Source of the DNA: Sitta carolinensis
Lineage: Eukaryota; Chordata; Aves; Passeriformes; Sittidae
Direction: 5' to 3'
Assembly: GCA_032173965.1 (NCBI GenBank)
Contig: CM063299.1
Coordinates: 1,364,001 to 1,428,000, forward strand
Length of the DNA: 64,000 nt
Position numbers and translations under genes: made by a program
In this document: piece by piece, positions 50,703 to 61,600 of the stretch
Numbering within the stretch: the first letter of the stretch is position 1
How the letters are laid out: every line of letters starts with the position of its first letter
Notes under the pieces: generated by a model
Told to the model about the DNA's origin: nothing
Seen by the model: the letters and a program-made list of their open reading frames with translations, nothing else
The model's database searches: none

Positions 50703-52273
50703 GCTCCCCGGGCCGGCAGCAGCAGCTCCGTGCTGACAAGTGCCAATGTCCCCCGGTGTCCCCGCAGCCCCTGGCTGTGTCCGTGGTGATTTGTGTGTCA
50801 CCCTCTGTCAGTGGTGATTTGATTTGTGTGTCCCACGTCTGTCTCGTCTCGAAGGTAGAGGAAAGCCAGCCTTTAGCTGGTTTAGTGTCCCCAGGAGGCT
50901 CCCGGGCTCCCCAGGGCTGCAGAGGGTTTTTTGGGGGCAGGATTTTGGGGTCTGAACCCCCCTCGCTCTGCCTTTGTGCCCAATTCCTTTAGAACAGGCT
51001 GTGAATTGTGTGGAAGGCTCTTCTGGGAGGAGGAACAAGAGACCAAAGAGCAGCTGCTCAGCATTTCTGCTCTCCGTGCCCTGATGTTTCAGGGGTGAGG
51101 GGAGGGGCAGCCCCGCCGGGTGTCCTTGCTGGAAGTGCCCATCCCTCTCCCGGGCGGCTCCGGGCAGAAAGGGCAGAGCCCAATCCCCCAGGGGGTTTGG
51201 AACTGCAGGAGGAAATGTCAGTGTGAGGATCTCAGGAGAGCTTTTCTCCATCGTCCTGCCCTGCCCCAGAGCTGCCCGGGCTTGGCTGGGGAGGGGCCAC
51301 TCTCCCCTGGGAGTGTGAGAAAACGTTGGGTTTGGGATCTCATTCCAGTGGTCAGGAATAATTGGGTGGCAGCTGCCCATGTCCCCCCAGACTAGCCCAG
51401 GTCCCCAACTTCTTTCTACACGTTTTTTATGTAACAAAAGCTCAGAGGAGCTGCAGTGCTGGAGGGAAGCACAGCCCACCCCTCACACACAGCTCCTGCT
51501 GTGGAGCTGGCTCTGGGCAGTCCCGGGCTCACCAGTGATGGTCTCGGAAGAATTTCAGATTTTACAGCCCCTCTTTCAGTGCAGCAGGAAGGGCTGTAGG
51601 TCAGAAGTCTGGCAGGGCAGAAGGGCTGTTTTTATGAGAGAATGAATCAATGATGCTGCCAGTGCCTCTCACCTCTCCTTGTTCCCTCCTGAAGTGCAAT
51701 GCAGCCCTTCTGCCTGTGGTGCCAGTGACCGGAGGTGCCAGCCCGGGGTCGCTGCTCCCCTGCCCGTGGCCAGCAGAGCTCGGCCACCCGCAGGACTTGC
51801 TTTTTTTTTTTTTTAATAGCTAAGAACCCTAATTTGATTTAAGAGATTTTTTTTTTTTCCACTAGAGCCCCCTGAACAAGCCCCAAAGATGCTTTTGCTT
51901 ACGCCAGCGTGGGCTGCAGCAGGACACACAGACAGAGAATGTGTCAGCCAGGCAGGACCGGGGCTGGCGGGGCTCCTCCCCTGTCTCCAGGGTCCCGGGG
52001 TGGGGTCACCAGTCCCTTTTCCAGGACATCTGCAGGTGCAGGAGTGTCCCCGTGCCCACCCAGCCCCGTGCAGAGCAGCACCCCCATCTCAGTGTTACAG
52101 CACCGGCTCAGCCCCACCTGATCCGGGGTAGAGCAGCTCCCAAAACCCTGCAGGGTGACCTGGGGGCCCTGAGATGTCCCCAGGTGTGTGGGGGGGTCGC
52201 AGGGTGGGGGACACCCCCGGGTACGAACGGTTCTCGCTGGTGCTGAAGTATTTCACTTACCTCAATTTCTTTT

Positions 52274-52279
52274 AATAAA
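52274..52279 (+). terminator. Poly(A) signal AATAAA of ACACA
   Basis: AATAAA in TTTTAATAAAAAGAATG, followed within 25 bp by TCTGTTGCTGCGAGTGG, a GU-richer stretch. It fits a cleavage site near 52295-52300. Confidence 0.65.
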
Positions 52280-52589
52280 AAGAATGAATTAAGCTCTGTT
52301 GCTGCGAGTGGAATCTGTCACCGCTGTGCTGGGGGAGCTGAGCTTGGCTTGAGGCCAGCACAGGGAGGGTCCTGGAGCCCCTCCAGGTCAGCTGTGCCCT
52401 CACCTGAGCTCCCAGCTCATTGCCCCCAGGTGCCCCCACACCTGGTGGAGGCCACGCCCCCTTCCCATCCTCCATTTATTGTCCTCTTTAACATCACAGT
52501 GAATGGGACAAACAGGGAAAAAAACCCCAAACGCCAGGGACTGCTGCTGAGGGGGGAGAGACCTTCGGGCCCCTCTTCCCAGGGCTGTT

Positions 52590-52640
52590 TTGGTTGGACT
52601 GGATGATCCTGGAGATCTTTTCCAGCCCCGTTCTGTGCCC
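52590..52640 (+). mobile_element. CR1 LINE 3' tail, short
   Basis: TTGGTTGGACTGGATGATCC then TGGAGATCTTTTCCAGCCCC, a short sense CR1 end. Confidence 0.6.
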
Positions 52641-53099
52641 TGCTCGGTAGGAGCCTGCAGGGAAGGGCCCGGCAGGACTCTGGCTGAAGGATGGATGTCC
52701 CTGGGAGCTGATCCCCACACACCCTCTGGAGGGCTCCACGTGAAAGGTGAGTTTGAAATTTGCCCACATGAGCCACCACAACTCCAGCAGTTGATTTTTC
52801 ACGTTTCTCAAACCAGAATCATGATAGTTAAAATTTGGGGGGTGGTGAGGGGACAGACCCTACTGAACTCCAGCATCACATTTAAAACTCTTTAGCCTAA
52901 AATATCTCCATATTAAAATGCCAAGAAAAGACATACCAAAGCTGTAAGCTCTCCAAAGCCCAAGATCAAAGTGCCATCATCTTTTAATGTAAACCTTTTG
53001 TTGCATCAACAGTCTTAAGAGGGATGAGAGACATCAAAATAAAAACTGAGACAAACTGGGGCTTTGTAGCTGTTTTTTGTTTTAGTCTCTTCTCTCACT

Positions 53100-53580
53100 T
53101 TGGGCCATGAAATAGGTCAGCTCCATTACTGATCAGCCTTCCCACAAATATTTAAAACAAATTGAATTGCACACCCAATACCCATCACAATTACGCCAGG
53201 CACAATAACTAAATTAGCAATTCAACAAAATAATTGGAAATGCGATTCTCTCCATTCCAGAGCCTCCCCGGGGGTTTGGCCGATCTATGGGGGGAAAACT
53301 CTGCTTTACTAATTCTGCAGCTAATTAGAGACACACTTGTAAATGAAGTTGTTTGTCTGAAAGTTGAAATTCTTTGCTGTGGCGGGGTTGGGGGGAGAGG
53401 ATTAACACAACCCTCTGTCCCTCCCTCTGCACACCCCAGTCCCCAAAACACCTCCGAGTGTTTTGCTAAGGTGTAATGCCCATTTGTGGAGGTACTAATT
53501 AGCAGCTGTATCATGAGTTAATAAAGAATTAATATTCTTTTCGGGAGGGGAGGAGGGAAGATCTCACTGTTAATTGCCAG
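53100..53580. other. Candidate conserved noncoding block, TAAT-rich
   Basis: Unique sequence with many homeodomain-type cores, for example CTAAATTAGCAATTC, GCAGCTAATTAGAG and GTACTAATTAGCAGC. No repeat or coding frame. Confidence 0.28.
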
Positions 53581-53854
53581 CATTAGGAAAACTTGGTGGA
53601 GCTCAGCCTGGTTCTCTGCGTGTGTCTGTGACCACTCCGGGGCTGTGCCCGTGCTGGACACCTCCGGCTGGGGACACTGGGGGGGCACAGCCCCCTGGCC
53701 CTGCTGTGCCCAGGCTCTGCCAGGTGCCACCACCACGCTGGGCACTCGGGGCAGCTCCCGGGGGATGGAACTTTTCCTGCAGCACCTGCACACCCAGGGA
53801 CCCCCCACTCCCCTGCTCCTGCCGGGGGGCAGCGCTGCCCTTTGCACAAGGCTG

Positions 53855-54070
53855 TCCCCGTGTCCCCCATCCCTGCATCCCCGGCTGTCCCCGTGTCCCC
53901 CATCCCCGTGTCCCCATCCCGTCCCCGTGACCATCCCCGTGTCCCCCATCCCCGTGTCCCCGTGCCCATCCCGGCCCATCCCCGTGTCCCCATCCCATAT
54001 CCCCGTGTCCCCATCCCCGTGTCCCCCATCCCCGTGTCCCCCATCCCGTGTCCCCGTGCCCATCCCCGTG
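53855..54070 (+). repeat. 16 bp minisatellite (CCCATCCCCGTGTCCC)
   Basis: About 13 units of CCCATCCCCGTGTCCC with length variants. C-rich on the + strand, hence G-rich on the strand read by AATF. Confidence 0.92.
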
Positions 54071-54344
54071 TCCCCCGGCCCAGGTGGTGGCAGGGACGGG
54101 CACGGGGGACGCGGCTGCTCAAACGCTGATAAGTGAATTCAAAAGCGGCGCTTAGCGCGGCTCTTATCTCCTCGAACACCGGCGAGAAGTTATCGCACTG
54201 CGAGGGGCTCGTCTCGCCCTTTTAACAGCCGGGAAGGGAACGGGAAAAAACCACCGAGAGCCCCGGAGCTGCGGCTGCAGAGGACACGGGAGGGGGGCAC
54301 AGCCCCGCAGCCCCCCGAAAACACCGGGGCGCTGGTCACAGTGG

Positions 54345-54749
54345 TGCCTTCAGGTTTAGCTTTTTTTTTTTTTTAATATTCTGGGCTGTTTTAGTGGGTG
54401 GTTCTGGGTTTTATAATAAGTACTACTGAGCTCTCGTCACAGAGCAGGGAGACAAAACAATTCCTGCTCCAACTTGGGACCAAGGAGGACTGATAGAAAT
54501 TTCAGGTCCAGAAAAAAACCAGGGGTGAAGTGAGAAGGAAAATCAAGGAGGATGGAGCTTCATACCTGAAGCTGTAATTGGACAATTAACTCCAATATGC
54601 TGATGGATCAGAACTTTTATAAGTGACCATTTTTGTGCCCATTTTGGGTTCATCTTGGGCGTGCCCAGCCGGGCTCTTGTGCAGCCCAGGTGTGCCCAGT
54701 GAGGCCTTTTAATAAATTTATCCTTTTGTCTGCTCTCTGTTCCAGGGCA
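54345..54749 (+). mobile_element. LTR-like repeat, family A copy 4 (opposite strand)
   Basis: Starts TGCCTTCAGGTTTAGC and shares TTCTGGGCTGTTTTAGTGGG, TAAGTACTACTGAGCTC, TTGGGACCAAGGAGGAC and TTTTGGGTTCATCTTGGGCG with the reverse complement of copies 1 and 3. A TTTTATAAG TATA-like motif lies near 54614 and AATAAA near 54710, then CTGCTCTCTGTTCCAG as the U5-like end. The high-end boundary is approximate. Confidence 0.7.
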
Positions 54750-55580
54750 GCCAGGGAAAGGGGAACTCTGTGGGACAAGCCCTGGCCATGGCACGGATCA
54801 GTGCCACCATTTCTGAGGGATGAGGGCAGCTCCCAAATTCCCCTGGTGGGGATTTACCACAAACCCCACGTCCCCCTGGCAGGAGACACCTCTGTCCTGT
54901 GCTGGCACCCTGCCCAGGATGTCACTGGAGCCACTCTGGCTCAGAGTCAGAGCAGCTGCAGGAATTGAGTGTGCAGGATCAGTGCTGGGCTGGGGAAGCC
55001 CCCAGGATCTTCCTACAGCAGCAAAATCCTGGCACCCCCTCCGTGTCAGGGGCTCCAAATGTCCCTGTGTGTGTTCAACAACCAGGAGGTGAACTGGGAG
55101 CTCTGGTGCCTGCACAGGAGCACCTTCCCTCTGTTTTAAGGCCATGTTAATTATGGAAATGACATTTAAATCCTCCTGACTGCTGAAAAATGAAGTCACA
55201 CACTCCCAGTGTGCAGCCAAGCAGCAGAGCAGGGCACTGAGCCCCCCAGCCCCCAAATCTCCAAGGTTTTACCACAACTGTGGGGGCCCAGCTGCAGGGG
55301 GGGCTGGACTGGGTCCCTCCCCCCACCCCGTGCCCAAATCAAGGTCAGGAATTTACAGGGAATAGATAAAAATGGATTATCTTTGGGAGGAAGCATCACA
55401 GGCTGGACAGGGGGCGTTCAGCCGGGCTCCCTCTTCCCTTCCCTCTCATTTTGATGCTCCTTCAGGGGGGATTTTAGGGACAAACCCGAGGCTGGAAGAG
55501 CTGGCCCTGCTCCTGGGCAGCCTGAGCAGCAGCTGAGGGCAGAACCAGCTGGGAGAACACCAGGAGCTGCAGCCCAGCTC

Positions 55581-55644
55581 CTAATCCTGCTCTGCTCCTT
55601 CTCCGTCCGTGACTTTGCCGAACAGCGACCGGTACAGCTCCGTC
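55581..55644 (-). CDS. AATF: AATF last coding exon
   Basis: Acceptor CTCCCCAG, then the last base of the split Arg codon and TELYRSLFGKVTDGEGAEQD, stop TAG at 55583-55581. TELYRSLFG is the conserved C-terminal motif; the following acidic tail is divergent. Confidence 0.92.
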
Positions 55645-58600
55645 CTGGGGAGACAAGGGGCACAGGGCAACGTCACTCCTCAAGGTCTAAAAGCAGAGAA
55701 AGGCTGCCACAAACCCTCCACTCCTTCAGCAGGAAAGGGCCTGTGTAATTAAAAATGCATTCGAGGATCTGTATTAATAAATACAGGCAGAGGGGGGGAT
55801 TTGTGTGAGCCCAATCCCAGGCAGGACAGAAATATGGAAATATTCCAGCGTGGCTGGATATTGGATCTCCAGAGAATGAGGGGTTCTATAAGTTTGCCCT
55901 TTACAGACAGGCTCTTCAAGTAAGAAAACAAGATTGAATATTTTAATAGGATGTACAGGGCTGTGAGGAGGATTCAATCACACAGCCAACGTGGGGCTGT
56001 AATTTAGTTTTCATATATTTTCTTGGACAGTACTTGAAAAACAATGAAAATGACCCAGCAACAAGATTCCAATTAATATCCCATGTGCAGTAATTCTGAT
56101 AACAGAAGCAAATTTCCCTTTAAAGAAAAAAAGAGAAAAAAAAAATAAAGAAAAAAAAGAAGAGAAGTGGGCTGGTGTTATTTATCTTTAATTTTAGAAC
56201 TAGAGAATGTGAGCTGGGGGAAAGGAGGGATTCCTATAAACCAGGCTTTTCTGGGCATGGAGGGAAAAGCTGAATTTTCTCTACCTGCAGTTCCTAAAGG
56301 CTGCACATACAGAGAGGAGTGCTGGGTACAGAGCTGGGATTTTCCCTTCCAAGCACAGCAGTATTTGGGGTTGGGCCCTGGCCCTGCTTGCAGACACCTC
56401 CGTGGGAGGATTCCCTGTCAGCTTCCAAAGGAGGAATTCCATCTTCAACAGTGCTGGCAGAAAAACTTCCCCAGCAAAGGAATGGACATGAAGGAATGGA
56501 CAAAGCTTCCCCCAAACCCACCCTAAAGGTATTTGGGAAAACCCAGCGGGGCCCTGCCCCCCTCTCCAGGCTCTCTAGACCCTTCTCCCTTTCACATTCC
56601 CGGTTTTTCCAGCCCCAGCCGTGTGAGGGAGGTCAAACCCAAGGTGCACTTTGGGGAACTCCCAGGGGAATCCCTCCAGGGGAGCAAAGCTCCTGTATCT
56701 GCCTCGTGAGCAGCTGGACCCCTAAAGTGCTGCTCTGCAGCCTGCCTGGGCCTTCCCCCCACGAGGAGAATTCCTGGGGGTTTTGTCCTCACTTTTGTGG
56801 GGTTTTGTCCTCATTTTTGTGGGGTTTTGTCCTCATTTTTGTGGGTTTGATGCCCTCCTGAGGGTGCAGGAGCTCGTGGAGGGATGCTGAGCTTGCCCCA
56901 ACCCCACAGATTTTAAATAAACAGCCATGTCTCAAGCAAGCAGGAGCTGGGGAGATTTCAGGGAAGAATTTGTCTTTGCTGGCAGAGCAATGTTTGCTCT
57001 GTGACATGGGACCTGCAGGTTTTGGGGTCGGGGGGTTCCCTCATCCTGCCAGGGAGGCAACTGGCCACAGGAATGGGATGAAGCCAAGGCCCAGTGGATC
57101 TGTCAGGAAAATGTCACAGCAGGACAGAGACCCTGGCAGGGTGACAAGAAGGAGAGAAAGCAGGCAACCCCAGCACCCCCAGAACAGGGCAAATATTTCA
57201 CCCTGAAAATAAAATATAAAATAACCCAACCCTTTCCCCCCCTCATCAGCTCCTTTTCTTTTCCAGCCTCTCCCCTCAGCAGGATTTAACCATGCAGAGA
57301 GTAAAACTCATCAATCCTCCAGGTTTAACCTTGTCTGTGTTTCAATTCACCAGGGTAAGTGCAGATTTTAATACTTTCAGCCCCCTTAAGGCTATGCATA
57401 ATGAACTTGGATTTTGGCTAAAAAAAATATATAAAATTTCTCTCTCCTCCACCCACAGATATGAAACATCAGACTTGAGCCAGTGGGCTGAAACACCCCG
57501 AGCCACCTGGAGCTGGGGGAAAGGTGACTTTAGCACAAGGAGGTGTGGAGGCAGCCTGTGCTGAGGAATCACCTGGGCAGGTAATGAACAGAGCCCCCAG
57601 CTCAGGTACAGCCAGAGCAGGGCCATGCAGGGCTCTTCCCTGAATTAAAATTTAACTTACCCTTTATTGCAACCCACAAAAGCAAGTAATGAGCACTAAC
57701 ATTTTTATTTCTTTTAAACTGTCATTTAGGCTGTAGAGGGGATAATTACCTATTTCCACTGTAGTAAGGTTTTATCACCCTTAGTGAGGCATTTTCTAAT
57801 TTAATATTTTTACTGTATTATCATAAAACCCGTTTCTGGAAAAAATGATCAGGAACCACACAGCCATTTGCCATAAAACATGTGTGTGTAAAGGGCCCTG
57901 GCTTAATTATTTATGCATCTCCTCCTGAGGTGCACGTGGCACCTCCCCACCTGGACACTGCTGCTTCCAGGTCAACAGAATCATTTTAAAAAACGAAATA
58001 AAAGCAGCTCCAGCCAGTCCAGGTGGGGAGCTGGGATTATGGGGTGGTTCTTCCCCCCTCCAAATCCCAGCTGTTGCTGCTCCAGACATTTTACAGGCAC
58101 AACAGAGAGAAAGGAGTGCCCTGGATGAATATTAATAGCTGCAGCACATTTCAGAAATCTCCACGAAGCATCAAAATAGAAACCACAAAAACTCTCAGCA
58201 GCTCCCCAGGAATCTCCTCTGCCCCCCTGCAGCAGCAAATACTCAAAGGGGAAACCAAACAAGTTTCACATGGGAGGGGAGCAGCCAGTGCTGGGCTGCT
58301 CTGTGTAATTACAGTCATGTTATTTCTTTTTTTTTTTAAATGTAGTTCTGTAAACCACTAGAAGAACAATATTAAGGGGGAAAATTCAGTTTCTGGGGGT
58401 GTTTTTTTATTAAAATAGCAACAGTGCTCCAGTCACTGCTGTGCTCTTTAGTAAAAATACCCTCCAACCAATTTCTCTGCCTTTTCCCAAGTACCTTTTA
58501 CTTCTTCTCTCCTCTATCCAAAAAAAAAAAAAAAGAAAGATAATTTATAATATGCCACAAGCAGTAGTGAAATGAGTCTATCCCCCATTCTACTGCCATC

Positions 58601-61600
58601 CTCCACTGGGAACTATGAATTTTTAATTCACAAAAACTGGAAAAGAAGATGGAACATCAACAGCCGTGGAAAGCACAACTCCTGATGGAAACTGAAGGTG
58701 GCTGAAGGTTTCCTTGGCAAACTTCCTGTCTGTACCAGACTGGTCAGAGCAGGGTGCTGGTAACACCAAGATTGGGGCTTCAATCCCTGAACTGAAGAAT
58801 TGGACTTGATGATCCATGTGGGTCTTTTCCAGCTGGGAACAATCTGTGAAATGTTTTGTCCAGCGGTGTGAAATTCGGATTAAAGTGCCCAGCAAGCAGA
58901 GCAGGTACCAGGAAGGCAAACCAAAGCTTGAAATTCCTCACTAAAAGAAAAGGCTGGGCTGGGTTGGGTATTTGAGCAGGGCAGGCTCTGGGGGGCTGCT
59001 GGGAAGTGCCCTGAGCAGAGGGAACTTTTCTTTGTGCTCCTCACATTCCGAGGACCATTTCCCCTTTCACAGCTTGCCTACTTTATAACAGATTTGATGC
59101 AGGAGAAGACAAATTGTCTCACAAAGGAAAAACGACAAATCATCTCGCAGCCCTTAACAGGTTATTTTTTTTTTTTTTCCCTTTAAGAAGGAAATTTCCA
59201 TACCAGAGGTGCCTGTCTTCTTGCCAGGGATGTCAAACATCAGCTGTGGGGACAGGAGGATTCCAGCCCAGTGCCACCAGCTGGGTCACATTCAGACTGG
59301 CAGCTGGGCCCACAGAGCCCCTGCTGCTGCTGCAGCCCTTCCAGGAGCCCAGGGTGAAGGACACGGGTGCTCCCTGCAGCCACAGCCTGGGGGGGTTTAG
59401 ATGAAACAAAACCAGGCACAAAGAGAAGGAATTTCAAGGCCAGGTTGGACACTGAGGCTTGGGACAGTGGAAGGTGGCAGGGGTGGCACTGGATGGGCTT
59501 TAAGGTCTCCCCCAACCAAACCAGGCTGGTTTATGATACCAAAGGATCAGTCCAGGCAGGTTTAGTTTCACAGGGTAACTTTTTTCCCTCGGTTCCAGCC
59601 TGCCCTCCATGCTCCTGCTGCTCCCTTTGTTCCCCAAAGCAGGACATCCTCTCCTCCAGGCTGTGCCTGAAGGAACTTGGAGGCATTTTCCTCATACCAG
59701 CAGGGTCACTGGGGTTTGTGCAGTGCAGCACAGGAGCTGCTGGCTCAGTTCTTCCAGCAGGAAGGGCTTTGCTTCCTCCCAGGAATTCTGTGGTGTGAAC
59801 ACCCTGGATTGACAATCACCAAGCCCAAATTCCCCCATTAATCTGCTCTCATGGTGTTTTAATACCCCAAGTATGAAGTGAGCCAAGTTAAAGGCTGGTA
59901 TCTCACCAACCTTTTATTTTTTAATTTTTTTTTTTATTCAACTCTTACAGCATATAAGTAAATTAATCTTTTAATACCAGGATTTCCTACTACGTACCCC
60001 CCTCTGCTTGCAGCAAGGCATTCTGACAAAGCGACTGCACTAAAGGGAAAATGCTGATTGGGAAAATGCACAGGGCCTGGCTGGATCCAAGGGAAAGGCT
60101 CTAATCCAAACCTCACTGGATAATGTGGGTGCTCATGCAGCCTCCCAGCAGGCCCCACTCTGCTCCTGCAGGGCTGGGGGCTCCTGTGCCACGCAGACCC
60201 CTGGAGCCAGGGCAGGCACTTGCTGCAGGTGGGATTTAAGGAAGTGATCCCCTCCTCATGGTTTGACAGTGCCCCAGCAGAGCCATCTCCTTCCCTCAGA
60301 TTTGGCTCATAAAGGATGCAAATTCCTCCTCCCTAACAGGATCCATTTGCTGAGGCATGAACCAACCTATATCAAATGGGATCTATTCCCCCACCTTCCC
60401 CCAGCTGTAAATCCCCAGGAATTCCAGCGTGGCCCTGGTGTCCTGGCTCCTGCAGAGCCCTGGGAGCCAGGTTTAATGATGATGTATGGGTGCCCTGCCC
60501 CTCGGGGGTGTGGGGAGGGGTCACACGTGTGACACTGCCAGCCTGTGGATCAACAGCAAATTATAAACCGTGTCAATCCCAGCTAATGCAAAGCTGTAAT
60601 CCTCTTTAACAAGAGATCAAATCAGTGCCATGAGTTATGTTCATTCTGTAATCTGATAAGAAATAGAGTGAGCCTCTAATAAAAGAGTAATGAGAGCCCT
60701 TAATGATGCTGTTAAAAGGTAGTGCCAGTTAAAATACTGCTGTTGTTGCAGCTGATTAGATCACTGTTGCATATTTGCACAACCTTGTTTTACCTGTCAC
60801 AATAACCTGAGTTGTCCTGGCAGATAAAGGTGTTTGGCCCAAACAGCTGTGTCCTTAGAGGATGTCTCCTCCTGCAGGTTCCTGGAATTGGGGTGTTCAT
60901 CAGACTTTGCAGCAATGTGACACCAGCCCTTGACAGAGTCTGTGTTGTCTCTGCTGCCCTCACACAGGGGCAGTGCAGAGCTGAGGGGTTGTTTTGTCAC
61001 ACCTGACAGAGAGGATGAACCCAAAGGCACACACAGCTCCTCCAGGAACACAGATCCAGCCCAGGGCTGGGACACCTCACCTGCCCAGGGCCTGCAGCCT
61101 CAGCTTGCCCATAAATGAAGACACCTACCCAGCACAGGAGCTCTCTGCACACACATCTGAACTCCTAAAAGAGGAGCCTTTCAGGGCAATGACTCACAGA
61201 AGGTCTGGGTTCAACCTCAGCTCCAGCCCAGTCCTGTGTGGCATCTTTAGGAACTCCCTGAGGCTCTTCCCTGGGTCCAAAAGGATCTGTGGAGCAGAAG
61301 CCTGTGGGGACAGGGGCTACCAGCTCTCTGTGCCCCACTTCCCAAAGCAGGCATTGGCTGCTCCCAGCTCTGCTGCACAAGGTGCTGCTGAAGGAAGCCA
61401 TGCCCTGATGATGGCAAAAACCTGTTTCAAGGGAAGGGGGAACCACATGATGCCACCCTCAAAGCCAGGAGAAACCACAACCAACCTTGCCCAGCCCCAG
61501 ACAGCTGCTCTCCCCTCTGGAAGCCCCCAGGCCACAGTCCCAGCTTTGCCTTTGGGTCCCTTGTCCCAGGGCAGAGCATTTACACAGCAATGACCTTGCA

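Larger units (their letters stand above)
50363..52300 (+). other. ACACA: ACACA 3' UTR (end inferred)
   Basis: About 1.9 kb from the stop to just after AATAAA at 52274-52279, the first good polyadenylation hexamer downstream. It includes a 3-unit ~25 bp repeat (50641-50702) and T-rich tracts (51801-51860). The exact cleavage site is inferred. Confidence 0.65.
52301..55400. other. Intergenic region between convergent ACACA and AATF
   Basis: Contains a short CR1 tail (52590-52640), an AT-rich block (53100-53580), a 16 bp minisatellite (53855-54070), a CpG-rich stretch (about 54105-54330) and LTR-like family A copy 4 (54345-54749). No gene is recognised between the two. Confidence 0.75.

Noticed and set aside
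53518..54179. Gly/Asp/Thr-rich minus-strand ORFs (GDTGMGDTGM)
   Set aside because: Translation of the 16 bp CCCATCCCCGTGTCCC minisatellite; length and composition follow the repeat.
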